DNA of 64,000 nt from Cupriavidus yeoncheonensis (GTDB lineage: Bacteria > Pseudomonadota > Gammaproteobacteria > Burkholderiales > Burkholderiaceae): contig NZ_CAJPUY010000015.1 in assembly GCF_905397275.1 (NCBI RefSeq), forward strand, positions 62,001-126,000. The letters run 5' to 3'. The notes beneath the pieces are model-generated. The model was not told the DNA's origin. It did no database searches and saw only the letters and a program-made list of their open reading frames with translations. Below, piece by piece: positions 54,734-64,000 of this stretch (position 1 is the stretch's first letter; each line of letters begins with the position of its first letter). Position numbers and translations under genes: made by a program.

Positions 54734-56004
54734 GGATGGTCCTGGCTGGCCTCCAGGCGTGGCTCGGCGCTTTGCCAGGCTCCGCCAGATCGGCGCTTGG
54801 CGCCGTACATGGCCGCGTCGGCCGCGTGCAGCAGTCCCTGGCTGCCGTGCGCATGCACCGGGAACACGGCTATGCCAATGCTAAGCGAAGCCGTGATGCA
54901 GGTGCCATCGGACAGATGGATAGGCTCGGGAATCCGTTGCAGGACGTGCTCGGCGATCTGGATGGCATCCGCCGGCGCGCGCAGGGACGTGGTCAGCACC
55001 GCGAACTCGTCGCCGCCCAGGCGGGCGACGACATCGCCTTCGCGCACGCTGGCGCGGATGCGTTGCGCCAGGGCCACCAGCACGGCGTCGCCGGCAGCGT
55101 GGCCGAAGCGGTCATTGATGCCCTTGAAGTCATCGCTGTCGAGGTAGAGCAGGGCTGCATAGCCGGTGCTGGCGGCCGCGGCGCGTACGGCGAGTTCCAG
55201 CAGCTCCTCGAACGCGGACCGGTTGAGCAGGCCGGTCAGCGAGTCATGGCTGGCACGATGGGCGAGCGACCGGTTCTCGTGCTGCATCTGGTTCTGCCAG
55301 GTTTCCAGTTCGTCGAGCAGGCCGTTGAAGTCATCGCCCAGCGCATTCAGTTCCTCGATGCGGGCGGGCGGTGTGCGCTGGGCAAAATCGCGCTCCGAAC
55401 GCACGGCGTGGGCCACGCGCATCAGATTCCGCAGCGGTTCGATGATCTGCACCAGCATGCGGCTCGACATGTAGTGCGCGCTCACCGCCGTCAGTAGCAG
55501 GCAGGCGAGCAGGCCCAGCCCGCCCTGCAGCAGGAAATGCAGCAGGTTGGACGGATCGCCCGCCATGCGCAGGGTGCCGACCGGCTGGGCGTCATGCAGG
55601 ATGGGCTGCTCGATCACGCCGGTGCTGAGCCATTCCCCGATCGCGTACCGCAAGCCGTCACGGCGTTCGTGGCCCGGACGCTGCCAGTCCGCCAGGACGT
55701 GGTTGTCCAGGTCCAGCACGGTGGCGCGGGATACGTCTTCGGACTCGGCAATCAGGGCCAGGGTCTCGTTGGTGGCCGCCTTGTCGCGGAATACCACGGG
55801 TGCTTCGAGCGTATAGGCAATCGAACGCGCCACCAGCCGCAGGTTGTGGTCTGCATAGACCCGCAGTGCCGTCAGGCCCAGTGCGGTCAGCGAGAGCCCG
55901 GCCGTGCAGACCGCCAGCAGCGCCACGCCGAGGTGGATGCGGCGCAGCGCACCGTAGAGGGTAGGGCGTTGCCGGCCATTGGCAGGCCGCGATCCGGGCT
56001 TCAT
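54730..56004 (-). CDS. yfiN: Membrane diguanylate cyclase YfiN/TpbB
   Basis: Makes c-di-GMP. Two membrane spans (about 27-52 and 160-182) enclose a periplasmic CHASE8/PAS-like sensor; HAMP (about 180-235) and GGDEF domains follow. The active site is RLGGDEFAVL with G330-F334 intact, so it should be catalytic; no RxxD inhibitory site is seen five residues before it. Its 4-base overlaps with yfiR and yfiB show tight co-translation. YfiR is expected to hold it inactive in the periplasm. Confidence 0.93.
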   Translation of the reverse strand: MKPGSRPANGRQRPTLYGALRRIHLGVALLAVCTAGLSLTALGLTALRVYADHNLRLVARSIAYTLEAPVVFRDKAATNETLALIAESEDVSRATVLDLDNHVLADWQRPGHERRDGLRYAIGEWLSTGVIEQPILHDAQPVGTLRMAGDPSNLLHFLLQGGLGLLACLLLTAVSAHYMSSRMLVQIIEPLRNLMRVAHAVRSERDFAQRTPPARIEELNALGDDFNGLLDELETWQNQMQHENRSLAHRASHDSLTGLLNRSAFEELLELAVRAAAASTGYAALLYLDSDDFKGINDRFGHAAGDAVLVALAQRIRASVREGDVVARLGGDEFAVLTTSLRAPADAIQIAEHVLQRIPEPIHLSDGTCITASLSIGIAVFPVHAHGSQGLLHAADAAMYGAKRRSGGAWQSAEPRLEASQDHP

Positions 56005-56588
56005 GACGATGCGCCCCTGCGCCGGCCCAGTTGCAGCACGGCCGGATGGACATGGACCCCGCTGCGGGCGAGCGAATCGAGATTCACGCGGAACGACACC
56101 TGGCTTTCGCGGATGTTCAGGCAGAACATGCTGCCGACCTCACACTCGAAGTCCTCTTCGCTGATCACCAGCACAGGCCGGCCCGTCAGTTCCGCGGCAA
56201 GGCGCTGGCGCCGGACGTCGGTCATGGCGCCAAGATAGAGCGCATCGCACTGGCTCGCGAGCGCGTCCGCCATGACATCGACCTCGCGCGTGCGCACCTG
56301 TCGGCCGTTGCTCAGTGTACCGCCCTCGAGCAGGCGCGCCGGATACCGGCTGGTGTTGTCCACGCACAGGCGAATCGACTCTCGCTCCGCCGGCCAGCGC
56401 GCATAGCCGAGCAGGCTGAAGACTACCCGCGCCACCATGTCGACGCGTTGCGGGGCCGGCTGCGCGGTGACGCCCGGAGGCAGCACGGCGGGCACGATGG
56501 CAAGCACGGCGGCCGCCAGCAGGCGCAGGCAGTAGCGGAAGGAGGTTCGGTTCCGCCTGGAGCGGATTCTGGCTGGGGCGCGAGCCAT
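56001..56588 (-). CDS. yfiR: Periplasmic repressor YfiR
   Basis: YfiR-family (DUF4154) periplasmic protein that inhibits YfiN. Signal sequence about residues 18-42 (ending VTAQ), then ARVVFSLLGYARWPAE and the four cysteines C75, C114, C149 and C156. Their spacing (39 and 7) equals that of the two disulfides C71-C110 and C145-C152 of Pseudomonas aeruginosa YfiR, which govern redox sensing. Start taken at the ATG 56588; a GTG 20 codons upstream is possible. It is first in the operon. Confidence 0.92.
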   Translation of the reverse strand: MARAPARIRSRRNRTSFRYCLRLLAAAVLAIVPAVLPPGVTAQPAPQRVDMVARVVFSLLGYARWPAERESIRLCVDNTSRYPARLLEGGTLSNGRQVRTREVDVMADALASQCDALYLGAMTDVRRQRLAAELTGRPVLVISEEDFECEVGSMFCLNIRESQVSFRVNLDSLARSGVHVHPAVLQLGRRRGASS

Positions 56589-56941
56589 GAGGTGGGCGGA
56601 GTGTGCGTAGGGCCTGGTCGGGTTGTCTTGGGCTGCTCCCGGCAGCACGTGCGTGCATTCCGTGAGCAGGGCGCAGTGCAGGCGGTGTGGCGAAATATTG
56701 TCCCGCTGGCAGCAGGGCGGTCAAGGCATGCACCGGCTGCCTGGCGCCATGCCGCGGCTGCGTTCTGGTTGTGATCCGGCCGGGGCGCACGATGGGGGCG
56801 GTTCCCGGCATTGTCAGAGGCGGTTATCGGCAGGATCGCAGCAATCCTGAATCTTGCGGTCCCCCGCGGCATCCTGTGCGCTGGAATGCGCGCGGCGCAT
56901 AGAATGCAGGCTTGGCGCGCAGCGCTCGTTCCCGCACAGCA
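56589..56941. other. 353-bp gap between yfiR and the CopD-like gene
   Basis: Divergent control region. I see no gene, strong promoter match or clear repeat. The frames here have no ribosome-binding sites. Confidence 0.5.
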
Positions 56942-57406
56942 ATGATGACCTTCCTGCCGATTCTCCTGTTCCTGCATGTCATGGCCGCCGTCGTCTGGGT
57001 GGGCGGCATGTTCTTCGCCTACCTTTGCCTGCGCCCGGTCGCGGGACAGGTGCTGGACCCGCCGTCGCGCTTGCGCCTCTGGCGCGGGGTCTTCGAGCGC
57101 TTCTTCCGCTGGGTCTGGGTGGCACTGGTACTGATCCTGCTCAGCGGCGGGGCCATGATGGCCCGCGTCGGCATGGCCTCCGCACCGCCGAACTGGCACC
57201 TGATGGCGGGCATCGGCGTGGTGATGGCCGCGATTTTCCTCTTCGTCTTCTTCGGGCCCTATCCGGTCTTGCGTCGCGCCGTGGATGCCGGCGAATGGCC
57301 AATTGCCGGCGCCGCGCTCAACCGGATCCGGCAGGCGGTTGGCATCAATCTGGCGTTGGGCCTGCTCAATGTCGCGGTAGCCACGCTTGGACGCATGGCC
57401 GGCTGA
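56942..57406 (+). CDS. CopD-like integral membrane protein
   Basis: A 154-residue protein with four membrane segments: ILLFLHVMAAVVWVGGMFFA, VWVALVLILLSGGAMM, WHLMAGIGVVMAAIFLFVFF and INLALGLLNVAVAT. The HVxAAVxWVGGMFF start is common to CopD/YjcC-type and related putative heme or copper membrane proteins; H in the first helix could bind heme. No copper genes adjoin. Function is unproven. Confidence 0.8.
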   Translation: MMTFLPILLFLHVMAAVVWVGGMFFAYLCLRPVAGQVLDPPSRLRLWRGVFERFFRWVWVALVLILLSGGAMMARVGMASAPPNWHLMAGIGVVMAAIFLFVFFGPYPVLRRAVDAGEWPIAGAALNRIRQAVGINLALGLLNVAVATLGRMAG

Positions 57407-57430
57407 TGGGCTGAGTCGTGACGGGTTCGG

Positions 57431-57459
57431 GGAACTGTCGCCATGCTGTGCTAGTCTTT
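57431..57459 (+). promoter_or_regulatory. Weak promoter-like element before the 67-residue gene
   Basis: GGAACTG (57431-57437), 17 bases, TCTTT (57455-57459), loosely like a sigma-E promoter; a TGTGCTAGTCT extended -10 overlaps it. Either reading is weak. Confidence 0.3.
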
Positions 57460-57487
57460 CCAGACACGCATTGCGAGGAGGTGGATC

Positions 57488-57691
57488 ATGGCGAGTGAGT
57501 CCCGTTCCGGCCTGAAGGCTTTCGTGCAGACCGCGCCCCAGGCGGGCCGCTATGTCTGGATCATTTCACTGGTCGATTTCAATGCCCAGCAGATCCGGCG
57601 CACCATTGTCTCCGACGATACGTTCACCACGTCGGATGCAGCGCGCGTGGCTGGCGATGCCGAACTGAAGGCCATGGCCGCGGACCACTAG
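57488..57691 (+). CDS. Hypothetical 67-residue protein
   Basis: Unrecognised small soluble protein. A central YVWIISLVDFNAQQIRRTIV strand-like stretch and an alanine-rich helical C terminus are visible. GAGGAGGT lies 5 bases before the ATG, a very strong ribosome site, so it is probably expressed well. It is monocistronic as far as can be seen. Confidence 0.75.
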   Translation: MASESRSGLKAFVQTAPQAGRYVWIISLVDFNAQQIRRTIVSDDTFTTSDAARVAGDAELKAMAADH

Positions 57692-57803
57692 CCTACCGCG
57701 CCGTTGTGCCGAAGCACAGCGGCCATCCCTGGATACCCTTTCTTACAGCAGCGGTGCTCCTGTCGGCGTTAGACTTGGGGCACATTTACAAGAAAGGGTT
57801 TCC

Positions 57804-58205
57804 ATGACGAATCGTTCCCGCGTCCTGCCGCGTGCGGTCCTGCTTGCGGCCTTCATTTGCGGCGGTCTTGCCGCAGTTCATCCGGCGCAGGCCCAGGTCT
57901 CGGTCAACATTGCCATTGGCGTGCCGCCGCCGGCGCCCATTTACGAGGCCGTGCCTGCGCCGCGCCCCGGTTATGTCTGGGCGCCGGGCTACTGGGACTG
58001 GGACGATCACCACCACAAGCATGCGTGGAAGCAGGGTCGCTGGGAGCGCGAACGCGCCGGCTACGTTTATGAGTCTCCGCGCTGGGTCCAGTCACGCGAT
58101 GGCTGGGTGCTGGTGCCTGGCCGCTGGGACGATCATGGCGGCAAGGGGAAGGGCCCCAAGGGGTATCACTGCCCTCCGGGCCACGCCAAGAAAGGCGAAT
58201 GCTGA
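57804..58205 (+). CDS. Exported YXWGXW-repeat protein
   Basis: A 133-residue secreted protein. Signal peptide about residues 1-30 (ending AQAQ). The mature part carries aromatic repeats of the YXWGXW family: GYVWAPGYWDWDDH, KHAWKQGRWERER, YVYESPRWVQSRDGWVLVPG and GRWDDH, then a lysine-rich end with two cysteines. Such proteins are thought to be envelope or outer-membrane associated, with no defined role. It starts MTNRSRVLPRAVLLAAFIC. Confidence 0.85.
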   Translation: MTNRSRVLPRAVLLAAFICGGLAAVHPAQAQVSVNIAIGVPPPAPIYEAVPAPRPGYVWAPGYWDWDDHHHKHAWKQGRWERERAGYVYESPRWVQSRDGWVLVPGRWDDHGGKGKGPKGYHCPPGHAKKGEC

Positions 58206-58344
58206 AGCCATGCCGAAGGGTGGCCTGATGCCGCGTGCCGCACGGTGACACCCGTGCGGCATGCCATGCTACGATCCCCGCGGCGGTAGTGCGAAGCGCC
58301 TGCGGGCCATCTGGCCCGCCTGCAGCGAGACGGAGAGACGGACC

Positions 58345-58563
58345 ATGGCAAAGCATGTTTTCACGCGTGCTCAGTATCTCGACATCCTCAATGACAGCTT
58401 GCGCAACCATCCGGGCTGGCGGCCCGGCATGGCCTTCGTGTTCCTGCCGCCAGGCGCCGATGCAAGCCAGGCCACGGCCGTCGGATGCACGGGCCCGCTC
58501 GAGGCCATTCCGGTGTATGCGGAAATCCAGCGCGTGGCGGCGGACCTCATCGAGGTGAGGTAA
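58345..58563 (+). CDS. Hypothetical 72-residue protein
   Basis: Small soluble protein, MAKHVFTRAQYLDILNDSLR at the start, then a glycine/proline-rich middle and VYAEIQRVAADLIEVR. I do not recognise it. The frame is open 28 codons further up, but GGAGAGACGGACC fits the ATG at 58345. Confidence 0.65.
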   Translation: MAKHVFTRAQYLDILNDSLRNHPGWRPGMAFVFLPPGADASQATAVGCTGPLEAIPVYAEIQRVAADLIEVR

Positions 58564-58570
58564 GCGTTCC

Positions 58571-58607
58571 GGCGCAACGCGGGCGGCAGCCCTGGCCGCG
58601 TTGCGCC
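58571..58607. terminator. Hairpin between two convergent hypothetical genes
   Basis: GGCGCAACGCGG (58571-58582), 13-base loop, CCGCGTTGCGCC (58596-58607), a perfect 12-bp stem without a T tract, in the 50-base convergent gap. Confidence 0.6.
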
Positions 58608-58613
58608 CGAGCC

Positions 58614-59006
58614 TTACTCTTCGTCGTCCTCGTCTTCCTCGTCTCCGAGGAATTCGCGGCGCAACATCCAGTTGGCGATCGCCTCGTCGCAGATTTTCTT
58701 GAACTTCTGGCGATCCGGCATCTTGTCGAACATCGAGAAGTTGACCAGCGCCATGCCGGCATCGGTGATGTAGAACATGCGGCGCGGGTCGTCAGGGTGG
58801 ACGATGCGTCCGTCGATGCCGCCTTCGTCACTGTCGGCGGGCATGTCTTCGAGCTCGACCACGCGGCAGGTGAAGCGCGGGGTGCGCGTATGGGTCAGGT
58901 ACTCGAATTCGTCGTGCAGCACCTCTCCGCCCCGGCCGGCGGCGATGGCGAAGCCCCAGATGAAGCGCGGCATTGGCAGGTCGGACAGGTCTTCAATTTC
59001 GTCCAT
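58614..59006 (-). CDS. Hypothetical protein with poly-acidic tail
   Basis: A 130-residue soluble protein, MDEIEDLSDLPMPRFIWGFA at the start, with ARxGGEVLHDEFEYLTHTRT-like beta-rich middle and DDPRRMFYITDAGMALVNFS. The last dozen residues are almost all Asp and Glu (GDEEDEDDEE), as in proteins that bind basic partners. Family not recognised. GGAGAA precedes the ATG. Confidence 0.75.
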   Translation of the reverse strand: MDEIEDLSDLPMPRFIWGFAIAAGRGGEVLHDEFEYLTHTRTPRFTCRVVELEDMPADSDEGGIDGRIVHPDDPRRMFYITDAGMALVNFSMFDKMPDRQKFKKICDEAIANWMLRREFLGDEEDEDDEE

Positions 59007-59084
59007 GGTGTTCTCCGTATTGCAATGGCCCGCATTATCCCCCGGATTGCGGTTGCCTCAAATGGTGGGCGATGACAGGCCGCG

Positions 59085-59456
59085 CTATCGCATGGCGCGG
59101 CAGCCGCCCAGCATGGGCGGATTGCTGTCCGTCTGCATCAGGTCGCGCAATGTGCCCTCGTCGCCCTTGGTCCACCATTCGTAGCGTCCGCCCACATAGC
59201 GCGCGCCGGAACCGCTGACCACGCTCACGGCCAGCACGGGCTTGCCCTCCAGCCGCAGGATGGCCGCCTGGTTGTCGGTGCTGTTGAAGTAGCGCACGGT
59301 CAGCGGCTTGTCGCCGTCGCACTGGTACCGCACGGTGCGGACCTCGGGAAAGCGCACGCTGTCGATGCCCGGAGCGCCGGCAGCGTATGCGCCGGCGCTG
59401 GCGCATATGGCCAGCAGCAGGATGGGGAGGGCGAACGGCTTCGGGCGGTGGATCAT
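59085..59456 (-). CDS. MliC-type C-type lysozyme inhibitor
   Basis: A 123-residue exported protein. Signal peptide (about residues 1-25, ending AYA) without a lipobox, so it is probably periplasmic rather than lipid-anchored. The MliC fold is visible: VRYQCDGDKPLTVRYFNSTD, then VSGSGARYVGGRYEWWTKG with the inhibitory-loop serine and the basic/aromatic positions, and a C-terminal cysteine. It would protect the wall from host or amoebal lysozyme. Confidence 0.85.
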   Translation of the reverse strand: MIHRPKPFALPILLLAICASAGAYAAGAPGIDSVRFPEVRTVRYQCDGDKPLTVRYFNSTDNQAAILRLEGKPVLAVSVVSGSGARYVGGRYEWWTKGDEGTLRDLMQTDSNPPMLGGCRAMR

Positions 59457-59501
59457 GTCGGTAGTCCTGTCAGTAGCGGAGCATTGGTGGCAGCGGCCGG
59501 C

Positions 59502-61106
<1,605 letters not shown>

Positions 61107-61149
61107 GACGCGTTCGGGTAGTGGTGGGGAGGCTGGGATGGCGCGGCAA

Positions 61150-62697
61150 TCAGGAGGTCGCGGCGCCAGCGGCTGCGTCGTCTTCGCGTGCCCAGTCGCG
61201 GGCGCGTGCCACGGCGCGGTGCCAGCGGGCCAGCCGGTGCGCGCGCTCGTCACTGGACAGGTTCGGCTCGAAACGTTGCTGAACCTGCCATTGCCTGGCG
61301 ATCTGCCCCACATCGCTCCAGTATCCGGTGGCCAGCCCGGCCAGGTAGGCGGCGCCCAGTGCCGTGGTTTCCGTGATGCGCGGACGGACGACGGTCGTGC
61401 CGAGCAGGTCGGCCTGCATCTGCATCAGCAGGTCGCTGCGCGAGGCGCCGCCGTCCACGCGCAGTTCGGCCAGCGAGATGCCCGCATCCTTCTGCATGGC
61501 GTCGAGCACGTCCACGCTCTGCAGCGCGATCGATTCCAGTGCGGCGCGTGCAATCTGCGCGCGGCCGGTGCCGCGCGTCATGCCGACCAGCGTGCCGCGC
61601 GCGAACGCATCCCAGTGGGGCGCGCCCAGGCCGGCAAAGGCCGGCACCAGCACCACGCCGCCGGTATCGTCGCACTGGCGCGCCAGTGGCTCCACCTCGG
61701 GCGCGCTCTCGATGATCTTCAGGCCGTCGCGCAGCCACTGGATGGTGGCGCCACCCATGAAGACGCCGCCTTCCAGGCAGTATTGCGTCTGGCCGCCGAT
61801 CTGCCAGCCGATCGTGGTGAGCAGCCGGTTGCGCGACACCACCGGCTGATCGCCGGTGTTCATCAGCAGGAAGCAGCCCGTGCCATAGGTGTTCTTGGCC
61901 ATGCCCGGCGAGAGGCAGGCCTGGCCGAAGGTGGCCGCCTGCTGGTCGCCCGCGATGCCGGCAATGGGCACCTCCAGGCCGAACAGGCGCGGCGCCGTGC
62001 GGGCCACCTCGCCGCTGGATGGCACCACCTCGGGCAACACCTTGCGCGGGATGTCGAGCAGCGCCAGCAGTGCGTCGTCCCATTGGAAGGTGTGGATGTT
62101 GAACAGCATCGTGCGCGACGCGTTTGACACGTCGGTCACGTGGCGCGCGCCGTCGGTGAGCTGCCAGATCAGCCAGCTGTCCACGGTGCCGAAGGCCAGT
62201 TCGCCGCGCTGCGCACGTTCGCGTGCGCCGGGGATGTTGTCGAGCATCCAGCGCAGCTTGGTGCCGGAGAAGTAGGCGTCGACGACCAGCCCGGTCTTCT
62301 CGCGGATCATCTCGTCATGGCCGGCCGCCTGCAGCGCCTCGCACATCGGCGCCGTGCGGCGGTCCTGCCAGACCAGCGCGCGGCCCACGGGTTCGCCGGT
62401 CTTGCGGTCCCACAGCAGCGTGGTCTCGCGCTGGTTGGTGATGCCGACTGCGCGCAGCTGCGAAGCCGAGATGCCCGAGCTGTTCAGGACCTCATGCGCG
62501 ACCGCGAGCTGCGACTGCCAGATTTCGTACGGGTCGTGTTCGACGTGACCGGGATGTGGGTAATATTGGCGGAATTCGCGCTGGGCAAGCCTTACCACAT
62601 TGCCGCTGTGATCGAACAGGATGGCACGCGAACTGCTGGTGCCCTGGTCGAGCGCCAGTACGAACTGCTGCCCGGCCTGCGTGGTCTGCTGGTTCAT
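61150..62697 (-). CDS. glpK: Glycerol kinase
   Basis: Phosphorylates glycerol. ATP/sugar-kinase signatures are LALDQGTSSSRAILFDHSG at the N terminus, NQRETTLLWDRKTGEP, GTVDSWLIWQLT, and DGGASRSDLLMQMQADLLGT. At 515 residues it is slightly longer than E. coli GlpK, by a C-terminal tail. No glpF or glpR is adjacent in the window; its start is 47 bases from the divergent Nudix gene. Confidence 0.96.
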   Translation of the reverse strand: MNQQTTQAGQQFVLALDQGTSSSRAILFDHSGNVVRLAQREFRQYYPHPGHVEHDPYEIWQSQLAVAHEVLNSSGISASQLRAVGITNQRETTLLWDRKTGEPVGRALVWQDRRTAPMCEALQAAGHDEMIREKTGLVVDAYFSGTKLRWMLDNIPGARERAQRGELAFGTVDSWLIWQLTDGARHVTDVSNASRTMLFNIHTFQWDDALLALLDIPRKVLPEVVPSSGEVARTAPRLFGLEVPIAGIAGDQQAATFGQACLSPGMAKNTYGTGCFLLMNTGDQPVVSRNRLLTTIGWQIGGQTQYCLEGGVFMGGATIQWLRDGLKIIESAPEVEPLARQCDDTGGVVLVPAFAGLGAPHWDAFARGTLVGMTRGTGRAQIARAALESIALQSVDVLDAMQKDAGISLAELRVDGGASRSDLLMQMQADLLGTTVVRPRITETTALGAAYLAGLATGYWSDVGQIARQWQVQQRFEPNLSSDERAHRLARWHRAVARARDWAREDDAAAGAATS

Positions 62698-62744
62698 GCC
62701 TTTTGTCCCTGAAGTCCCTGAAAAACCTCAAATTGCGTCTTCCG

Positions 62745-63587
62745 ATGCCTACCGACACCCTTGCCGCCATCGAAGCATCCATTGCCGCGCGCAGCCCGTT
62801 CGACCGCGCCACCAAGCTGCGCCTGATGGTGTCGGGGCAGCAGGTCGGCTGGCTGCCGCGCGCCCATGCCGACATCCTGCGCGGCATGGGCTGCGTGCTG
62901 GGGCCGGAGGAGGACACGCCGTCCGGCCCCGGCGTCGACCTGTTGCCGGGCCGTGGCGACTTCGCGGTACGCAGCGCCGCGCTGGAAGCGCTGGCCAGGC
63001 AGCTTGCCGATGCCGGCCATGTGCGTGGCTGGCGCAACGAGCTGTTCGCGGTGACGCCGGCACTCGACGCCCCCGCACTGGCCGTGGTGGAGCGCGCGGC
63101 GGCGCGCTTCCTTGGCCTGCTCACGTTCGCCTCGCACATGAACGGCGTGATCCGGGGCGAACCGGCCTTCTGGATCTCGCGGCGCAGCCAGACCAAGGCG
63201 GTCGACCCCGGCATGTGGGACAACCTGGTGGCCGGCGGCATGCCCCACGGCAGCGACCCCCTGGCCACGCTGGTGCGCGAATGCGAGGAAGAATCGGGCA
63301 TCCCGGCCTCGCTGGCCCGTGGCGTGCAGGCCCACGGCCGCATCGAAGTGCTGCGCGAGATTCCGGAAGGCGTGCAGTGGGAGCACGTCTATGCCTATGA
63401 CCTGGAACTGCCCGCCGACTTCATTCCGCGCAACCAGGACGGCGAGGTGGCCGAACACCGCCGCATCGGTCACGCCGCATTGCTTGCTATCATGTCGGCC
63501 GGCACCATGACGGTCGATGCGACACTGGTGACGCTGGATGCCCTCCGCCGGCGCGGCTGGCTGGCAGCCGCGGGCGATTCCGCCTGA
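62745..63587 (+). CDS. Nudix hydrolase, DUF4743 / thiamine-kinase-related type
   Basis: A 280-residue protein: an N-terminal DUF4743-like domain (about 1-120), then a Nudix domain. The Nudix box runs from GGMPHGSDPLATLV to RECEEESGI; the metal-binding REXXEE core is intact, while the first conserved glutamate is serine. This fusion resembles the Nudix part of yeast Tnr3 and plant Nudix 20/24, which process oxidised thiamine diphosphate. Start at the ATG 62745; substrate is inferred. Confidence 0.88.
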   Translation: MPTDTLAAIEASIAARSPFDRATKLRLMVSGQQVGWLPRAHADILRGMGCVLGPEEDTPSGPGVDLLPGRGDFAVRSAALEALARQLADAGHVRGWRNELFAVTPALDAPALAVVERAAARFLGLLTFASHMNGVIRGEPAFWISRRSQTKAVDPGMWDNLVAGGMPHGSDPLATLVRECEEESGIPASLARGVQAHGRIEVLREIPEGVQWEHVYAYDLELPADFIPRNQDGEVAEHRRIGHAALLAIMSAGTMTVDATLVTLDALRRRGWLAAAGDSA

Positions 63588-63656
63588 CGCCGGGCCCCGG
63601 GCCCCGCCTGCGCCCTCGCGGCCATGTGCCGCACGCACCCGACAGAACAATTCACG

Positions 63657-64000
63657 ATGAGCAACACCGGATTCATTCTTACTCTTTCGTGCCCGGACCA
63701 GCCGGGCATCGTCCATTCCGTATCGGGCCTGCTGTTCCAGAACGGCTGCAATATCGTCGATTCCGACCAGTACGGCGATGAATTCACCGGCCGCTTCTTC
63801 ATGCGCGTGCATTTCACCCCGCCGGCCGGCGGCCCTGGCCTGGACACGCTGAAGGCGGCATTCGCGCCGGTGGGCGACCAGTTCGGCATGCAGTGGGAGC
63901 TGAACGACGCCGCGGCCAAGCCGCGCGTGATGATCATGGTGTCGAAGATCGGCCACTGCCTGAACGACCTGCTGTTCCGCGCCAAGGTGGGCGGGCTGCC
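63657..64000 (+). CDS. purU: Formyltetrahydrofolate deformylase (5' part only)
   Basis: Hydrolyses 10-formyltetrahydrofolate to formate for purine synthesis and one-carbon balance. The first 114 residues are visible: an ACT domain starting MSNTGFILTLSCPDQPGIVH (about 4-85), then the start of the formyltransferase-like domain, VMIMVSKIGHCLNDLLFRA. The 3' part lies outside the window. Confidence 0.93.
   Translation, partial: MSNTGFILTLSCPDQPGIVHSVSGLLFQNGCNIVDSDQYGDEFTGRFFMRVHFTPPAGGPGLDTLKAAFAPVGDQFGMQWELNDAAAKPRVMIMVSKIGHCLNDLLFRAKVGGL

Overview
The window looks like core chromosome of a high-GC betaproteobacterium of the Burkholderiales, most likely Cupriavidus or a close Ralstonia relative. 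This is inferred from gene order and protein character only: rne facing rluC; the rpmF-plsX-fabHDG-acpP-fabF block running straight into rpoE-rseA-rseB-mucD-lepA-lepB-rnc-era-recO-pdxJ-acpS-nagZ; an EF-P with arginine at residue 32 next to its rhamnosyltransferase EarP; and a hemP-exbD-exbB-tonB iron island. No search was run, so the species is not settled. I found no prophage, insertion sequence, CRISPR array or integron, and no region whose composition clearly departs from its surroundings.

Layout. 1-3074 is ribonuclease E (3' end outside the window), divergent from a short operon of rluC, a HAD phosphatase, a Rieske protein and an S49 peptidase. A minus-strand methyltransferase/Maf pair follows. 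From 8797 to 28915 nearly everything is on the plus strand: ribosomal protein L32, phospholipid and fatty-acid synthesis, the sigma-E envelope-stress regulon, then translation, RNA-processing, secretion and cofactor genes. Terminators and tRNA genes punctuate 28.9-36.6 kb, which holds efp/earP, uvrC, pgsA, two identical tRNA-Gly genes, tRNA-Cys, a LysR/YeiH pair and tRNA-Leu.

36.8-41 kb is more accessory in character: two small exported repeat-rich proteins, a GlcG/HbpS-type protein, then hemP and tonB-exbB-exbD, each unit preceded by a Fur-like box. Between the tonB Fur box and tonB lies a 21-codon membrane microprotein gene with a strong Shine-Dalgarno sequence. Divergent from it is an orphan tandem AAA+ ATPase. 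43.5-52 kb is central metabolism and transport (murI, fumarase, YqhA, EamA, acetyl-CoA synthetase, a sodium:solute symporter with an EF-hand loop) and tRNA-Ser.

52-59.5 kb carries a stand-alone ModE-like winged helix, a D-amino acid aminotransferase, a complete yfiRNB c-di-GMP signalling operon and a run of small envelope or unknown proteins. The right end has glpK-glpD, a Nudix protein and the start of purU.

Three themes connect the genes. Lipid synthesis and envelope-stress control are contiguous. Iron and heme uptake is organised around Fur boxes. Several small exported or membrane proteins of unknown role are scattered among conserved neighbours. The best candidates for undescribed biology are the microprotein before tonB, the tandem AAA+ ATPase, the 12-residue-repeat secreted protein, and the Fur-like site before the ModE-like protein. 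None amounts to proof of a new system.
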